Assembly (NCBI RefSeq): GCF_016862315.1
Contig: NZ_BOMS01000158.1
Coordinates: forward strand, 1-59,610
Source of the DNA: Actinoplanes palleronii
Lineage (GTDB): Bacteria > Actinomycetota > Actinomycetes > Mycobacteriales > Micromonosporaceae
Length of the DNA stretch: 59,610 bases
Direction of reading: 5' to 3'
Under the pieces are notes generated by a model. The model ran no database searches. It was given only the letters and a program-made list of their open reading frames with translations, and was not told the origin of the DNA. The stretch's first letter is position 1. The number at the start of each line of letters is the position of its first letter. This document shows, piece after piece, positions 16,339-25,382 of this stretch. A program made the translations under genes and the position numbers.

Positions 16339-18642
16339 GTGCCGCGCCTGCCGATCTTCGACCGACGGAACGGGCCGCCGCTCGTCACCGCGGTCGTGGC
16401 GCTGTTCTGCGGCGCCTGGCTGATCGGTGGTTTCACCTACGTCTATCCGCACCCGGTGATCGGCTGGCTGCCCATCCCGGTGTCCGCCGTGCTGGCCGGG
16501 CACGCCTGCTGGACGGCGAGCCGGCAGGCCGACCTGGACGCCGAGACCCGGCGGTTCTGGCGGCACCTCGCCGTGGCCTGCTGCTTCTTCCTGGCCGGCA
16601 TCGTCTCCAACATCAACGACGCCACCGGTGGCCCGGCGCCGTCCCAGGAGATCGGCATGATCACCCTGGCCGGGTACCTGGGCACCCTCGGCACCGCCAT
16701 GTGGGCCCTGCTGCGGCTGCCGTCCTGGCAGCGCAGCCGCGGCGACTGGATCCGGTTCGGCCTGGACTCCGGCATCGTGCTGCTGACCGTGGGCGCCGTC
16801 GTCTGGAACCTCACGCTGCGCAACCACGAGCAGTGGGTCAGCCAGACCGGTGGCGCCGGGGCGATGCTGGTGATCATGGCGGTGGCCGGGCTGTCGATGG
16901 CCACGTTCATCAAGGTCGCGTTCGCCGGCGCCGGCCGGCTGGACCGCCGCGCCATCCACATCCTGGCCACCGGAGCCGCGCTGGGTGGCGTGCTCGGCGT
17001 CGTGTCGCTGCTGCTGGCCGGCCGCCCCTACCTGTCCAGCGCCCTGATCGCCGTGCCGGTGGCCGCGCTGGCCATCCATCTCTCCGCGGTCAGCCAGCAG
17101 CGGGCCGGCAACCGGGAACCACGGCCGCGCTCCGGGCGGCCACGGATCAGCGTCGTGCCGTACCTCGCCGTCGCGATCACCGACACGATGCTGCTGACCA
17201 CCGGCAGCGGCGACCCGGCCACCACCCGCACCATGGAGACCGTCGCGGTCGCGCTCACCGCGCTGGTCGTGGTCCGGCAGATCATCGCGCTGCGGGAGAA
17301 CCACGGGCTGCTGACCACCGTCGACGGGCACCTGAACCAGCTGCGCGACTACCAGGACCGGCTGACCCACCAGGCCACCCACGACAGCCTCACCGACGCC
17401 GGCAACCGCACCCTGTTCGAGGAGCACACCTCACGGCTGCTCGCCGCGGGCGCGACGTTCCACGTGGCGCTGCTCGACCTGGACGACTTCAAGGCGGTCA
17501 ACGACCGGCTCGGCCACCGGATCGGCGACCGGCTGATCCAGGAGACCAGCCGGCGGCTGACCGCGACGCTCGGCGCCGGCGCCCTGGTCACCCGGCTCGG
17601 CGGCGACGAGTTCGCGCTGGTCCTGCCCGGTCTTCCCGGTCACCAGGACTTCGCCGCCCTGGTCGCCGCGGTGGGACGGCCCGCCGATCTGGACGGCAAC
17701 ATCCTCACCCCCGGCGCCAGCATCGGCGTCACCGGTGTCCAGCCCGGCGACGACCCGGCCGAGCTGCTGCGCCGCGCCGACGTCGCGATGTACGCCGCCA
17801 AGGCCGCCGGCGGTCAGCGCTGGCAGCGGTTCGACCCGCGGATGGACCGGGCCGCCGACGACACCGCGCGGCTCGCCGCCGACCTGCGCGGCGCGCTGGC
17901 CGGCGAGCAGTTCTTCGTCCTCTACCAGCCGATCGTGAGCCTGCCCGACGGGGTGACGACCGGCGCCGAGGTGCTGCTGCGCTGGCAGCACCCGGAGCGC
18001 GGGCTGGTGCCGCCGGACGTGTTCATCCCGGTCGCCGAGCGCACCGGTGTGATCCACGAGCTGGGCGCCTGGGTCTTCGAGCAGGCCTGCCGGCAGAGCG
18101 CCGACTGGTCCGCCCGGTTCGGCGCCGGCGCGCCCGGCCGGATCAGCGTCAACGTCTCGGCCCGCCAGCTCGCCGACCCCGACTTCGTCGACGCGGTCGC
18201 CGCCACGCTGCGGGCCACCGGCGCCGACACCGACCACCTGCTGCTCGAGGTCACCGAGACCGCGGTCCTCAACGCCGAGACCGCTATCGATCAGCTGAAC
18301 CGGCTCAAGGCGCTCGGCCTGCGGATCGCCCTCGACGACTTCGGCACCGGCCACTCGTCGCTGAGCCTGCTGCTCACCTGCCCGGTCGACGTCCTCAAGG
18401 TGGACAAGTCGTTCGTCAGCGGCGCCAGCGCGGAGGACGCGGGCGCCATCATCGTCAAGAACATCATCGGCTTCACCACGGACTTCGGCATCGACGCGGT
18501 GGCCGAGGGCGTGGAGACGCGGGACCAGGCGGAGCGGCTGCACGCGGCGGGTTATCGGCTGGCGCAGGGCTACCTGTTCGGCCGGCCGATGAGCGCCGAG
18601 GCGTTCGAGGCCACGTTCCAGACCGCTGCGGTCGCCGCCTGA
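16339..18642 (+). CDS. Membrane GGDEF-EAL c-di-GMP enzyme
   Basis: The 767-residue protein starts at a GTG with AGGGAGA upstream. About nine membrane helices fill residues 10-300 as a sensor-like domain. The GGDEF domain has intact RLGGDEF near residue 420. The EAL domain begins at FFVLYQPIVSL and keeps NVSARQL, LEVTET, DDFGTGHSSL, KVDKSFV and the EGVET loop. The signature itself is EVL rather than EAL (GAEVLLRW, near residue 542), a common tolerated change. Both cyclase and phosphodiesterase activity are possible. No RxxD inhibitory site is visible. Confidence 0.93.
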   Translation: MPRLPIFDRRNGPPLVTAVVALFCGAWLIGGFTYVYPHPVIGWLPIPVSAVLAGHACWTASRQADLDAETRRFWRHLAVACCFFLAGIVSNINDATGGPAPSQEIGMITLAGYLGTLGTAMWALLRLPSWQRSRGDWIRFGLDSGIVLLTVGAVVWNLTLRNHEQWVSQTGGAGAMLVIMAVAGLSMATFIKVAFAGAGRLDRRAIHILATGAALGGVLGVVSLLLAGRPYLSSALIAVPVAALAIHLSAVSQQRAGNREPRPRSGRPRISVVPYLAVAITDTMLLTTGSGDPATTRTMETVAVALTALVVVRQIIALRENHGLLTTVDGHLNQLRDYQDRLTHQATHDSLTDAGNRTLFEEHTSRLLAAGATFHVALLDLDDFKAVNDRLGHRIGDRLIQETSRRLTATLGAGALVTRLGGDEFALVLPGLPGHQDFAALVAAVGRPADLDGNILTPGASIGVTGVQPGDDPAELLRRADVAMYAAKAAGGQRWQRFDPRMDRAADDTARLAADLRGALAGEQFFVLYQPIVSLPDGVTTGAEVLLRWQHPERGLVPPDVFIPVAERTGVIHELGAWVFEQACRQSADWSARFGAGAPGRISVNVSARQLADPDFVDAVAATLRATGADTDHLLLEVTETAVLNAETAIDQLNRLKALGLRIALDDFGTGHSSLSLLLTCPVDVLKVDKSFVSGASAEDAGAIIVKNIIGFTTDFGIDAVAEGVETRDQAERLHAAGYRLAQGYLFGRPMSAEAFEATFQTAAVAA

Positions 18643-18648
18643 GGTGGT

Positions 18649-18811
18649 CGGCTGGTGCTCAGGGTTGCCTCAGCGGCCTTGAGACAGCCCTCAGCACCAG
18701 CCGGAATCCGGAGTCGCGCCTCGGCCTCGACGTGCAGCGGTCTCGCGTCGGCCTCACGGGCGGGACTCGGCTCGTAGCCTGCGGACGGCCGCTCGGTATT
18801 CGTACCACATC
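18649..18811 (+). repeat. Type 1 hairpin plus type 2 arm (copy B)
   Basis: The hairpin at 18649-18704 (CGGCTGGTGCTCAGGG pairing with CCCTCAGCACCAGCCG, one mismatch) lies directly after the GGDEF-EAL stop. It is followed by a type 2 arm (core 18738-18811) ending CGGTATTCGTACC. The unit has the same order and orientation as copy A. Confidence 0.85.
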
Positions 18812-18829
18812 GGGTTTTCCTGGGGGCGT

Positions 18830-18856
18830 GCAACCTGGACCGGGGGCACTACGGTC
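18830..18856 (+). promoter_or_regulatory. Candidate ECF promoter of the SigE-family gene
   Basis: GCAACC (18830-18835), 17 bp, then GGTC (18853-18856) resembles an ECF-type promoter with an AAC -35 core. Transcription would start close to the GTG at 18866, so the mRNA may be leaderless and the gene autoregulated. Confidence 0.35.
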
Positions 18857-18865
18857 TTGAGGGAC

Positions 18866-19408
18866 GTGAAACCAGAAAGCTCGGGGACAGCCGAGCACGA
18901 CAGCCAGTTCGCCGCGTTCGTGGCCGGGCACCGGGGGCGGATGCTGCACACCGCCCGGCTGCTGACCGCCGGCGATCCGTTCCTCGCCGAAGACCTGGTG
19001 CAGACCGCGCTGACCAAGCTCTACATCTCCTGGGCGGCCTATCGGCGGGCCGCCAACCCGGACGCCTACGTGCGGCGGGCGCTGTTCAACGCGCTGATGG
19101 ACGAGCGGCGCCGGATCTGGCGGCGCTTCGAGCGGTCGTTCGCCGAGGTGCCGGAGCGGGTGAGCGCCGCGGCCGACGACGGTGACCCGGAGCTGGCCCG
19201 GGCCCTGGGCGAGCTGCCGCCGCGGATGCGCGCCGCGATCGTCTTCCGCTTCGTGCACGACATGGACGTGACCGACACCGCCGAGGCGCTCGGCTGCTCA
19301 CCCGGGACGGTCAAGAGCCAGACCGCCCGGGCGCTGGACAAACTGCGAGCCGCGCTGGGACAGCCGCGGGCCGCCCTCATCACACTGCCGCAGGGAGCGC
19401 ACCGATGA
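18866..19408 (+). CDS. SigE-family ECF RNA polymerase sigma factor
   Basis: The protein has about 180 residues. Region 2 is FAAFVAGHRGRMLHTARLLTAGDPFLAEDLVQTALTKLY with YVRRALFNALMDERRR; region 4 is MDVTDTAEALGCSPGTVKSQTARALDKLR. This is the actinobacterial SigE-family (short ECF) type. The start is uncertain between TTG 18857 and GTG 18866; the GTG suits a leaderless transcript. The stop overlaps the next ATG (ATGA), coupling it to a single-pass membrane protein that probably restrains it. Confidence 0.9.
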   Translation: MKPESSGTAEHDSQFAAFVAGHRGRMLHTARLLTAGDPFLAEDLVQTALTKLYISWAAYRRAANPDAYVRRALFNALMDERRRIWRRFERSFAEVPERVSAAADDGDPELARALGELPPRMRAAIVFRFVHDMDVTDTAEALGCSPGTVKSQTARALDKLRAALGQPRAALITLPQGAHR

Positions 19409-20094
19409 TGGATCTGCACACCAGGCTCGACCGTTTCGGCGGGCCGATCGAGACCGCCACCAGCGACACCGTCACGGCGGACCTCGCCCGCGCGCACCGG
19501 GCCGTGCGGCGGCGGCGGACCGCCCGTACGGTGGCCGGCTCGGCCTTCGGGGTCGCCGCGATCGTCGCCGCGGTCTCGTTCACCGGAGCCGTCGTCGGCA
19601 ACCGGCCCGGCTCACCGCCCGCGCCGGCCGTCGCCGAGAGCACCGTCGCCGGTCTGCGGCTCGTCGACTACCGCGGGGAGCAGCCCAAGTACTTCACCAT
19701 CGCCAAGGTGCCGGCCGGGTTCTTCGTCCAGAACGACGACGAGGGTGGCCTCACCATCGCCCCGGACGCGGTCCGCGACCCGTCGCCGGGCGTCGACCCG
19801 TCGAAGGCGCCGATGTACGACCCCCGCGACCTCGGCGGCAAGATCGGCATCTACCTGGAGCAGCGCGCCTACCGCGACCCGGTCGACGGCGAGAAGGTCA
19901 CCGTGGCCGGGCACGAGGCGGTGCTGCACCCGATCGGCCCCACCTGGCAGCTGATCATCTCGGTGTCGCCGCAGGTCTACGCGACGGTACAGGCCGACGT
20001 GCCGCTCAGCCGCGACCAGCTGCTCGAGCTCGGCGCCGGCCTGCGGGTCAGTCCGGAAGCGATCGCCCGGATGGCCGCCGCCACGGGCAAGTGA
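19405..20094 (+). CDS. Single-pass membrane protein coupled to the ECF sigma gene
   Basis: The 229-residue protein has a cytoplasmic N-terminus with an Arg-rich stretch (AVRRRRTAR), one membrane helix near residues 41-64, and an external domain with no recognised fold. Position and topology suggest an anti-sigma factor or sensor for the upstream sigma factor, although no zinc-binding HxxxCxxC motif is present. Start codon ATG 19405 overlaps the sigma stop by 4 bp. Confidence 0.75.
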   Translation: MMDLHTRLDRFGGPIETATSDTVTADLARAHRAVRRRRTARTVAGSAFGVAAIVAAVSFTGAVVGNRPGSPPAPAVAESTVAGLRLVDYRGEQPKYFTIAKVPAGFFVQNDDEGGLTIAPDAVRDPSPGVDPSKAPMYDPRDLGGKIGIYLEQRAYRDPVDGEKVTVAGHEAVLHPIGPTWQLIISVSPQVYATVQADVPLSRDQLLELGAGLRVSPEAIARMAAATGK

Positions 20095-20150
20095 CCCTCA
20101 GCACCAGCAGGGCCAGAGCCGCGCAGGACCGTGGCGCGGCTTCCGGTTGC

Positions 20151-20206
20151 CGGCTGGTTCTCCGGGGTGTCTCACCGGCCTTGAGGCACCCCTGAGGACC
20201 AGCCGG
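20151..20206. repeat. Type 1 hairpin repeat
   Basis: The outline is CGGCTGGTTCTCCGGGGTGT ... CACCCCTGAGGACCAGCCGG. A fragment of a further right half (CCCTCAGCACCAGC) lies at about 20096-20109, just after the preceding stop. The hairpin may act as a terminator for the sigma operon. Confidence 0.85.
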
Positions 20207-20267
20207 GGCCCCGAGCCGGAGCGATCTTGCGCGGGTCGGCGGTGATCCTGGGTACGGTTGCTGGACT

Positions 20268-21392
20268 ATGGACATCGGCCGCACCGTGGTGACCGCGCAG
20301 GGGCTGCGCCGATGGGCCGTCGTGCTCGGACTCGTCCTGGTGCTGGCGGCGGTCCCGGTGGTGGTCAACGTCTGGCCGGTCCGGGCCGCCGGCGTCGACC
20401 CGGCCGATCTCCGCTCCCGGATCGCGGCCTCCGGCATTCAGGCCCATCAGGGGTACGCACAGAGCGCCGGCCTGCTCGGACTCCCCGCCCTGCCCAATCT
20501 CACCCAGGTGACCGCGCTGGTCAGCGGCACCACCGAGATGCGCACCTGGTACGCGGCACCGGACCGCTGGCGGGTCGACGTGCTGGGCGAGGGCACCGAG
20601 CACGGTCTCTACCAGACCCCGGAGGCCCAGTTCACCTGGGACTTCGGCGACAACCAGCTGACCCGGATCGAGGGCGCCCAGCCGGTACGGCTGCCCCGGG
20701 CGGCCGACCTCACCCCACCGGCGCTGGCCCGGCAGGTGCTGTCGGCCGCCGCCGGCGACAGCCTCACCCCGCTGGACGCCAAGCGGGTCGCCGGCGTGGA
20801 GGCGGCCGGGATGCGCCTGACCCCGGCCGGCACCGACACCACCGTCGCGCATGTGGACATCTGGGCCGATCCGGAGCACGGGCTGCCGCTGCAGGTCGAG
20901 GTGACCGCGCGGGGCGGGGCGCGGCCGGTGTTCGTCACCCGGTTCCTGGAGATCCGGTTCGGCGCGCCGGACGCCGGGGTGCTGACCCCGCCCGCGCCCC
21001 GGCCGGGCATCGGCTACTCGGTCGCCGAGGCGCCGGACGCGCTCAGCGCCCTCAACCGCGGCCAGCCCGCACCACTGCCGGCCACGCTGGCCGGGCTCCC
21101 CCGCCGGGACGCGGTCGCCGGCGTGTCCGCGGCCGGCGTGTACGGCGCCGGCCTCGCGTCGTTCGTCGTGCTCGCCCTGCCGGGACGCTCCGGCGGGCGG
21201 GCATTCCGGCAGATCACCACGTATGGACTGGAGGTGCCGGTGCCGGACGGAAACGAGGCCGCGGTGATCGAGACAGGGCTGTTGAACGTGCTCGCGGTCC
21301 GCAACCGGAACCGCACGTTCCTGGTCGCCGGGCTGGTCGGCCCGGACCTGCTGCGCCGGGTGGCCACCGGCCTGGCCGGAGTGACCGGATGA
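20268..21392 (+). CDS. LolA/RseB-like periplasmic-type protein with N-terminal anchor
   Basis: The 374-residue protein has one N-terminal hydrophobic segment near residues 17-38, then an external region with LolA/MucB-RseB-like strands (TTEMRTWYAAPDRWRVDVL, QFTWDFGDNQLTRIEG, HVDIWADPEHGLPLQVEV). Such proteins bind lipids or lipoproteins outside the cell. It lies 13 bp upstream of an ABC transporter ATPase, suggesting a function together with that exporter. The exact ligand is unknown. Confidence 0.72.
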   Translation: MDIGRTVVTAQGLRRWAVVLGLVLVLAAVPVVVNVWPVRAAGVDPADLRSRIAASGIQAHQGYAQSAGLLGLPALPNLTQVTALVSGTTEMRTWYAAPDRWRVDVLGEGTEHGLYQTPEAQFTWDFGDNQLTRIEGAQPVRLPRAADLTPPALARQVLSAAAGDSLTPLDAKRVAGVEAAGMRLTPAGTDTTVAHVDIWADPEHGLPLQVEVTARGGARPVFVTRFLEIRFGAPDAGVLTPPAPRPGIGYSVAEAPDALSALNRGQPAPLPATLAGLPRRDAVAGVSAAGVYGAGLASFVVLALPGRSGGRAFRQITTYGLEVPVPDGNEAAVIETGLLNVLAVRNRNRTFLVAGLVGPDLLRRVATGLAGVTG

Positions 21393-21405
21393 CCGGGGTT
21401 GTTGG

Positions 21406-22317
21406 ATGATCATCACGCACGATCTGACCAAGCGTTATGGCCGGACCGTCGCGGTCGACAGCGTCGAACTCGAGGTGCGCGAGGGTGACCGCTACGGGCT
21501 GCTCGGCCCGAACGGCTCCGGCAAGACCACCCTGGTCCGGATGCTGCTCGGCCTGGTCTTCGCGACCCGCGGCGAGATCGAGGTGCTCGGCCGGCCGGTC
21601 CCCAAGCGGATCCAGGAGGTGCTGCCGTCGATCGGCGCGCTGGTCGAGGGCCCCGGGGCGTACCCGCACCTGTCCGGCCGGGTGAACCTCACGCTCTTCG
21701 ACGCGGCCGGCGCCGGCGGGCGGCGCAAGGATCGGCGGCAGCGGGTCAGCGACGCCCTGGAACGGGTCGGCCTGGCCGGTATCGATCGGCGCCCGGTCCG
21801 CAACTACTCGCTCGGCATGCGGCAGCGGCTCGGCCTGGCCGGCGCGCTGCTGCGCCAGCCCCAGCTGCTGATCCTGGACGAGCCCACCAACGGCCTCGAC
21901 CCGCGGGGCATCCGGGAGATCCGGGACCTGCTCGACGAGCTCAACCGGGAGGGCACCACGGTGTTCCTCTCCAGCCACCTGCTCGCCGAGATCGACGCGT
22001 TCTGCACCCGGGTCGGTGTGATGGACCGCGGCCGGCTGGTGCTGCAGGAGGATCTCAGCTCGCTGCGCGCCCCGACCGGCCGGGTCACGGTCGGCAGCCC
22101 CACCCCGGAACGGGTGGTGGCGCTGCTCGACGGCCGGGTCGAGCACCGCGACGGCGAGGTGCTGACCGTCCGGCACGACGACCCGGGCGCGCTCAACGCG
22201 GAACTTGTCGCGGCCGGGGTGACGGTCACCGCGATCGCCACCGAACGCCGCACCCTCGAACAGGTCGTCCTCGACGCGACCACGACCAGCTCGGACCGCG
22301 TGGAGGCAGCCGGATGA
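21406..22317 (+). CDS. ABC transporter ATP-binding protein
   Basis: The 303-residue protein has Walker A GPNGSGKTT, signature YSLGMRQRLGLAGALL, Walker B LLILDEPTNGLDP and the switch SSHLLAEID. It is an export-type ATPase of the ABC-2 (DrrA/CcmA) group. The stop overlaps the start of the permease gene by 4 bp. Together with the LolA-like gene it forms a three-gene operon. Confidence 0.93.
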   Translation: MIITHDLTKRYGRTVAVDSVELEVREGDRYGLLGPNGSGKTTLVRMLLGLVFATRGEIEVLGRPVPKRIQEVLPSIGALVEGPGAYPHLSGRVNLTLFDAAGAGGRRKDRRQRVSDALERVGLAGIDRRPVRNYSLGMRQRLGLAGALLRQPQLLILDEPTNGLDPRGIREIRDLLDELNREGTTVFLSSHLLAEIDAFCTRVGVMDRGRLVLQEDLSSLRAPTGRVTVGSPTPERVVALLDGRVEHRDGEVLTVRHDDPGALNAELVAAGVTVTAIATERRTLEQVVLDATTTSSDRVEAAG

Positions 22318-23147
22318 TCGGGGTCGAGCTGGCCAAACTGTTCCGGCGGCCACGGACGTACGTGATCGCGGCGCTGCTCTGCGCCCTGCCGCTGACCGTG
22401 GCGATCTTCCTGGCCACCACCCGGATCCCGCCGCCGCCCGGCCAGGGAGGCGCGTTCCTGTCAGCGGTGCTGAGCAACGGCGCGCTCTACCCGGCCGCCG
22501 CGATGGCCCTGGTGCTGCCGGTCTTCCTGCCGGTGTCGGTCGCGGTCCTGGCCGGTGACGCGGTGGCCGGCGAGGCGTCCGCGGGCACGCTGCGCTACCT
22601 GCTGATCCGGCCGGTCAGCCGCTCCCGGCTGCTGGTCGCCAAGCTGATCTCGCTGGTCGCGTTCGTGCTGTTCGCGATCGTGTCGGTGCTGGTCACGTCG
22701 TACCTGACCGGGATTCTGCTGTTCGGGGTGTCGACCAGCTCGGCCGGTGTCGCGCTGCCACCCGACGTGACCTCGCTGTCCGGCGTCACGATCAGCCCGG
22801 CCGGCCTGGCGCTGCGGCTGCTGGGCACGGTCGCGTACATCGTGATCTCGATGCTCGGGGTGGCCGCGATCGCCCTGTTCCTCTCCACGGTCACGGACTC
22901 CTCGCTGGGCGCCGCGATGGGCGCGCTGGCGGTCCTGGTGACCAGTCAGGTCCTGGTCACGCTGGACGCGGCCGCCGCGATCCGCCCGTACCTGCCGACC
23001 CGCTACTGGCTTGCCTGGGTCGACTTCTTCCGCGACCCGGTCCTCTGGCGCGACATCGAACGCGGCGCCGGCATCCAGCTCGTCTATCTGGCCGTTCTGC
23101 TGGGAGCCGCCTGGGCCAACTTCCTGACCAAGGACGTCGCCAACTGA
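22314..23147 (+). CDS. ABC-2 type permease
   Basis: The 277-residue protein has six hydrophobic segments and the pattern of ABC-2 permeases, including GEASAGTLRYLLIRPVSRSRLLVAKL. It starts at an ATG overlapping the ATPase stop (ATGA). It would form the membrane channel of the exporter; the substrate is unknown. Confidence 0.9.
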   Translation: MIGVELAKLFRRPRTYVIAALLCALPLTVAIFLATTRIPPPPGQGGAFLSAVLSNGALYPAAAMALVLPVFLPVSVAVLAGDAVAGEASAGTLRYLLIRPVSRSRLLVAKLISLVAFVLFAIVSVLVTSYLTGILLFGVSTSSAGVALPPDVTSLSGVTISPAGLALRLLGTVAYIVISMLGVAAIALFLSTVTDSSLGAAMGALAVLVTSQVLVTLDAAAAIRPYLPTRYWLAWVDFFRDPVLWRDIERGAGIQLVYLAVLLGAAWANFLTKDVAN

Positions 23148-23189
23148 GGGCACCGCTTCCGGGCGCCAGGTCCGCTGCGGCTCAGGTGC

Positions 23190-23455
23190 CCTATTCGGTA
23201 CGAATACGGAGCGCTCGCCCGCAGGCTACGAGCCACGTCCCGCCCGTGCGGCCCCGCGACGCCGCCGCCACTCACGACCGTGCCGCGCCCCAGACCCCGG
23301 CTGGTTCACCGGGGTGTCTCAAGGCCGGTGAGACACCCCTCAGCACCAGCCGGGAACCGCGACGCCGCCGCGGGTCACGACCGTGCCGCGCCCCAGACTC
23401 CGGCTGGTTCACCGGGGTGTCTCGAGGCCGGTGAGACACCCCTGAGAGCCAGCCG
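23190..23455 (-). repeat. Type 2 arm with two type 1 hairpins (copy C)
   Basis: A reversed type 2 arm (TATTCGGTACGAATACGG at 23192-23209, core to about 23262) is followed by type 1 hairpins at 23298-23353 and 23401-23455. A 103-bp unit including arm-inner sequence plus hairpin is duplicated in tandem (CCGCGACG at 23254 and again at 23357). This explains nearly all of the 327-bp gap 23148-23474; no gene is seen in it. Confidence 0.85.
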
Positions 23456-23474
23456 ATAACCCGGCGGCGTGGGG

Positions 23475-24254
23475 TCAGCTGGCGCTGGTGGGGCAGGTCG
23501 TGGGTTCGGACAGAGGGGTGGGGCTCAGGGCGGTCAGGACCAGGGCCACCACGTCCGGGTCGGTGGGGAGTTCGCTGTGGGCCACCCGGGCGGCGGGGCA
23601 CAGACCCTGGAGCGAGAGGTTGACCGCGCCGGACAGGCGAGCCGAATCGGGGGGCTGGACGGTCTCGTCGTTCTCGGTCCAGATCGACAGCCACGGGAGG
23701 CCGGACGGCAGGGAGCCGGTGATCCCGCGCAGCAGGTCGCTGCCCGGGGCGAGCTGGCGGCACGCCTGCGGGCAGGCGTCCGGGGCCAGGGCGGCGCCGA
23801 CGCCGGCGATCCGGGCGCCGTGCAGCGGGGAGCCGAGCGTGACGATCCGGCGGGCCACCTCGGCGCCGGCGTGCCGGTCGACCCAGAGGCGGGTGACCAC
23901 TCCCCCGGCGGAATACCCGATCACGTCGACCGAGGGCGCGCCGGCGCGCAGCGCGTCACGGACCGCGGTGTCCAGCGTGTCGGCCTGTGCCAGCAGGTCG
24001 CCGGTGCCGTCGCCGGGCAGGGTCAGCACGTCGGCGGTGCGGCCCTCGGCTTGCAGCCGGGCGGCGAGGCTGGTGAGCGCGGTCCGGCTGCCGCCGTACC
24101 CCGGGACCAGCAGCACGGTGCCCGGCCGGGCCTGGTCGGGGCGGGTGCCGTCGTCACCGCCACCGGCGCCGACGAGCCGGACGCCCAGCACGATGAGCAG
24201 CGCGACGACAACGCCGGCGACGCCGAGGAGCAGGGACCGCCGACGTGGTGACAT
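23475..24254 (-). CDS. Secreted or membrane-anchored alpha/beta-hydrolase (lipase-like)
   Basis: The protein is about 259 residues from the chosen ATG. A basic start (MSPRRR) and a hydrophobic segment near residues 7-28 form a signal anchor. The alpha/beta-hydrolase core shows LLVPGYGGSR (oxyanion region), the nucleophile elbow VIGYSAGG, then IVTLGSPLHGARIAG, as in triacylglycerol lipases of the EstA/LipA group. A longer form from GTG 24284 is possible. The neighbours are unrelated. Confidence 0.82.
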   Translation of the reverse strand: MSPRRRSLLLGVAGVVVALLIVLGVRLVGAGGGDDGTRPDQARPGTVLLVPGYGGSRTALTSLAARLQAEGRTADVLTLPGDGTGDLLAQADTLDTAVRDALRAGAPSVDVIGYSAGGVVTRLWVDRHAGAEVARRIVTLGSPLHGARIAGVGAALAPDACPQACRQLAPGSDLLRGITGSLPSGLPWLSIWTENDETVQPPDSARLSGAVNLSLQGLCPAARVAHSELPTDPDVVALVLTALSPTPLSEPTTCPTSAS

Positions 24255-24360
24255 CACCCCATCATGGCGCAGCGATCGTGGCACGGCCCGCCGCTCCCGG
24301 ACGGCTGGGCGTTCGGCGTCGAGCGCCGGCGGTTCGCGGCCGTGGCTCCGCCATCGAGCG

Positions 24361-25326
24361 TCAGCGCTCCGCGGCCGCCTGCAAGCGGGCAGCCAGGGCG
24401 GCGACCTCGGCGCGCAGTTCGGACGGCTTCTCCACGGTGAACTCCCAGCCGAGGCCGGCCAGCATCTGCGCCATCCCGTCCAGGCGCTCCGCGCGGGCGG
24501 TCATCCGTACCCGATAATCATCAGCTTGGACCAGGGTCGCGACCGTCGCCGGGATCCGTCTGCGGGCCTCGTCGAGGCCGGTGTGCAGCAGCACCGACAC
24601 CTCGTGCCGCCAGGCACCGGCCGCGAGCCCGGCGGCCACCTGCGCGCCGGGGTCGAACCCGGCCGGCACCTCGAAGACCCCCTCCCCCGCGACGGCCCCG
24701 CTGATCCGGTCGAGACGGAACGTCCGCACCTCACCCCGGTCGTGATCGCGCCCGGTCACGAACCACTTGCCGCCGTGGAAGACCAGGCCGTAGGGGTCGA
24801 GGCCGCGCACCGCCGGATCCGCGCCGGGCTTGGCATAGGTGAACGTGACCGGCCGGTGCTCCCGGGCCGCACCGGCCAGGGTGAGCAGCGTGTCGGTGTC
24901 CGGATTGGCACCTGCCGGCGCGGGTCGCCCGGCGGCGAAGTCGAGGGTGGCCAGCAGCGCGTCGATCCGGGCGCGCAGGGCCGCCGGCAGCACCCGCTGG
25001 ATCTTCGCGAGGGCGGTCTCCCCGGCGGCCGCGGTGGTGACCAGACCCGCCCGGCGCCCGGCGACCAGGCCGAGCAGCACGGCCAGGGCCTCGTCGTCGG
25101 TGAGCATCAGCGGCGGCAGCCGATAGCCGGGTGCCAGCGTGTACCCGCCATACCGCCCGCGCCGCCCCTCGACCGGGATGCCCAGGTCGGCGAGGTGTCC
25201 CGCATACCGCCGGACGGTGCGCTCGTCGACACCGAGCCGCTCGGCGAGCTGCCCGACGGTGGCACCGGCCGGACTGGCCTGGAGCAGCTCGAGCAGTCCG
25301 AGCACCCTTCCGAGTGACTGTGGCAT
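24361..25326 (-). CDS. WYL-domain transcriptional regulator (YafY-like)
   Basis: The 321-residue protein has an N-terminal winged helix (VGQLAERLGVDERTVRRYAGHLADLGIPVEG), then the WYL region (HRPVTFTYAKPG ... DPYGLVFHGGKWFVTGRDH, FRLDRIS) and a C-terminal extension. WYL domains sense nucleic-acid or small ligands. It is divergent from an alpha/beta-hydrolase; the 56-bp gap contains a perfect 10-bp inverted repeat that is the likely operator. A TATACT -10 (complement of 25336-25341) places the transcript start near the ATG, suggesting a leaderless mRNA. Confidence 0.88.
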   Translation of the reverse strand: MPQSLGRVLGLLELLQASPAGATVGQLAERLGVDERTVRRYAGHLADLGIPVEGRRGRYGGYTLAPGYRLPPLMLTDDEALAVLLGLVAGRRAGLVTTAAAGETALAKIQRVLPAALRARIDALLATLDFAAGRPAPAGANPDTDTLLTLAGAAREHRPVTFTYAKPGADPAVRGLDPYGLVFHGGKWFVTGRDHDRGEVRTFRLDRISGAVAGEGVFEVPAGFDPGAQVAAGLAAGAWRHEVSVLLHTGLDEARRRIPATVATLVQADDYRVRMTARAERLDGMAQMLAGLGWEFTVEKPSELRAEVAALAARLQAAAER

Positions 25327-25337
25327 GGGCCACACAG

Positions 25338-25364
25338 TATACCGGGCGGAAGCTGCCCGGTATA
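25338..25364. promoter_or_regulatory. Operator between WYL regulator and hydrolase
   Basis: TATACCGGGC (25338-25347) and GCCCGGTATA (25355-25364) are perfect inverted arms with a 7-bp spacer. They overlap the probable -10 elements of both divergent genes. Confidence 0.75.
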
Positions 25365-25382
25365 GCGCCTAGCGTTCTCCTC

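Noticed and set aside
23298..23455. Tandem hairpins as a CRISPR array
   Set aside because: There are only two units, they are self-complementary, and there are no unique spacers or cas genes.
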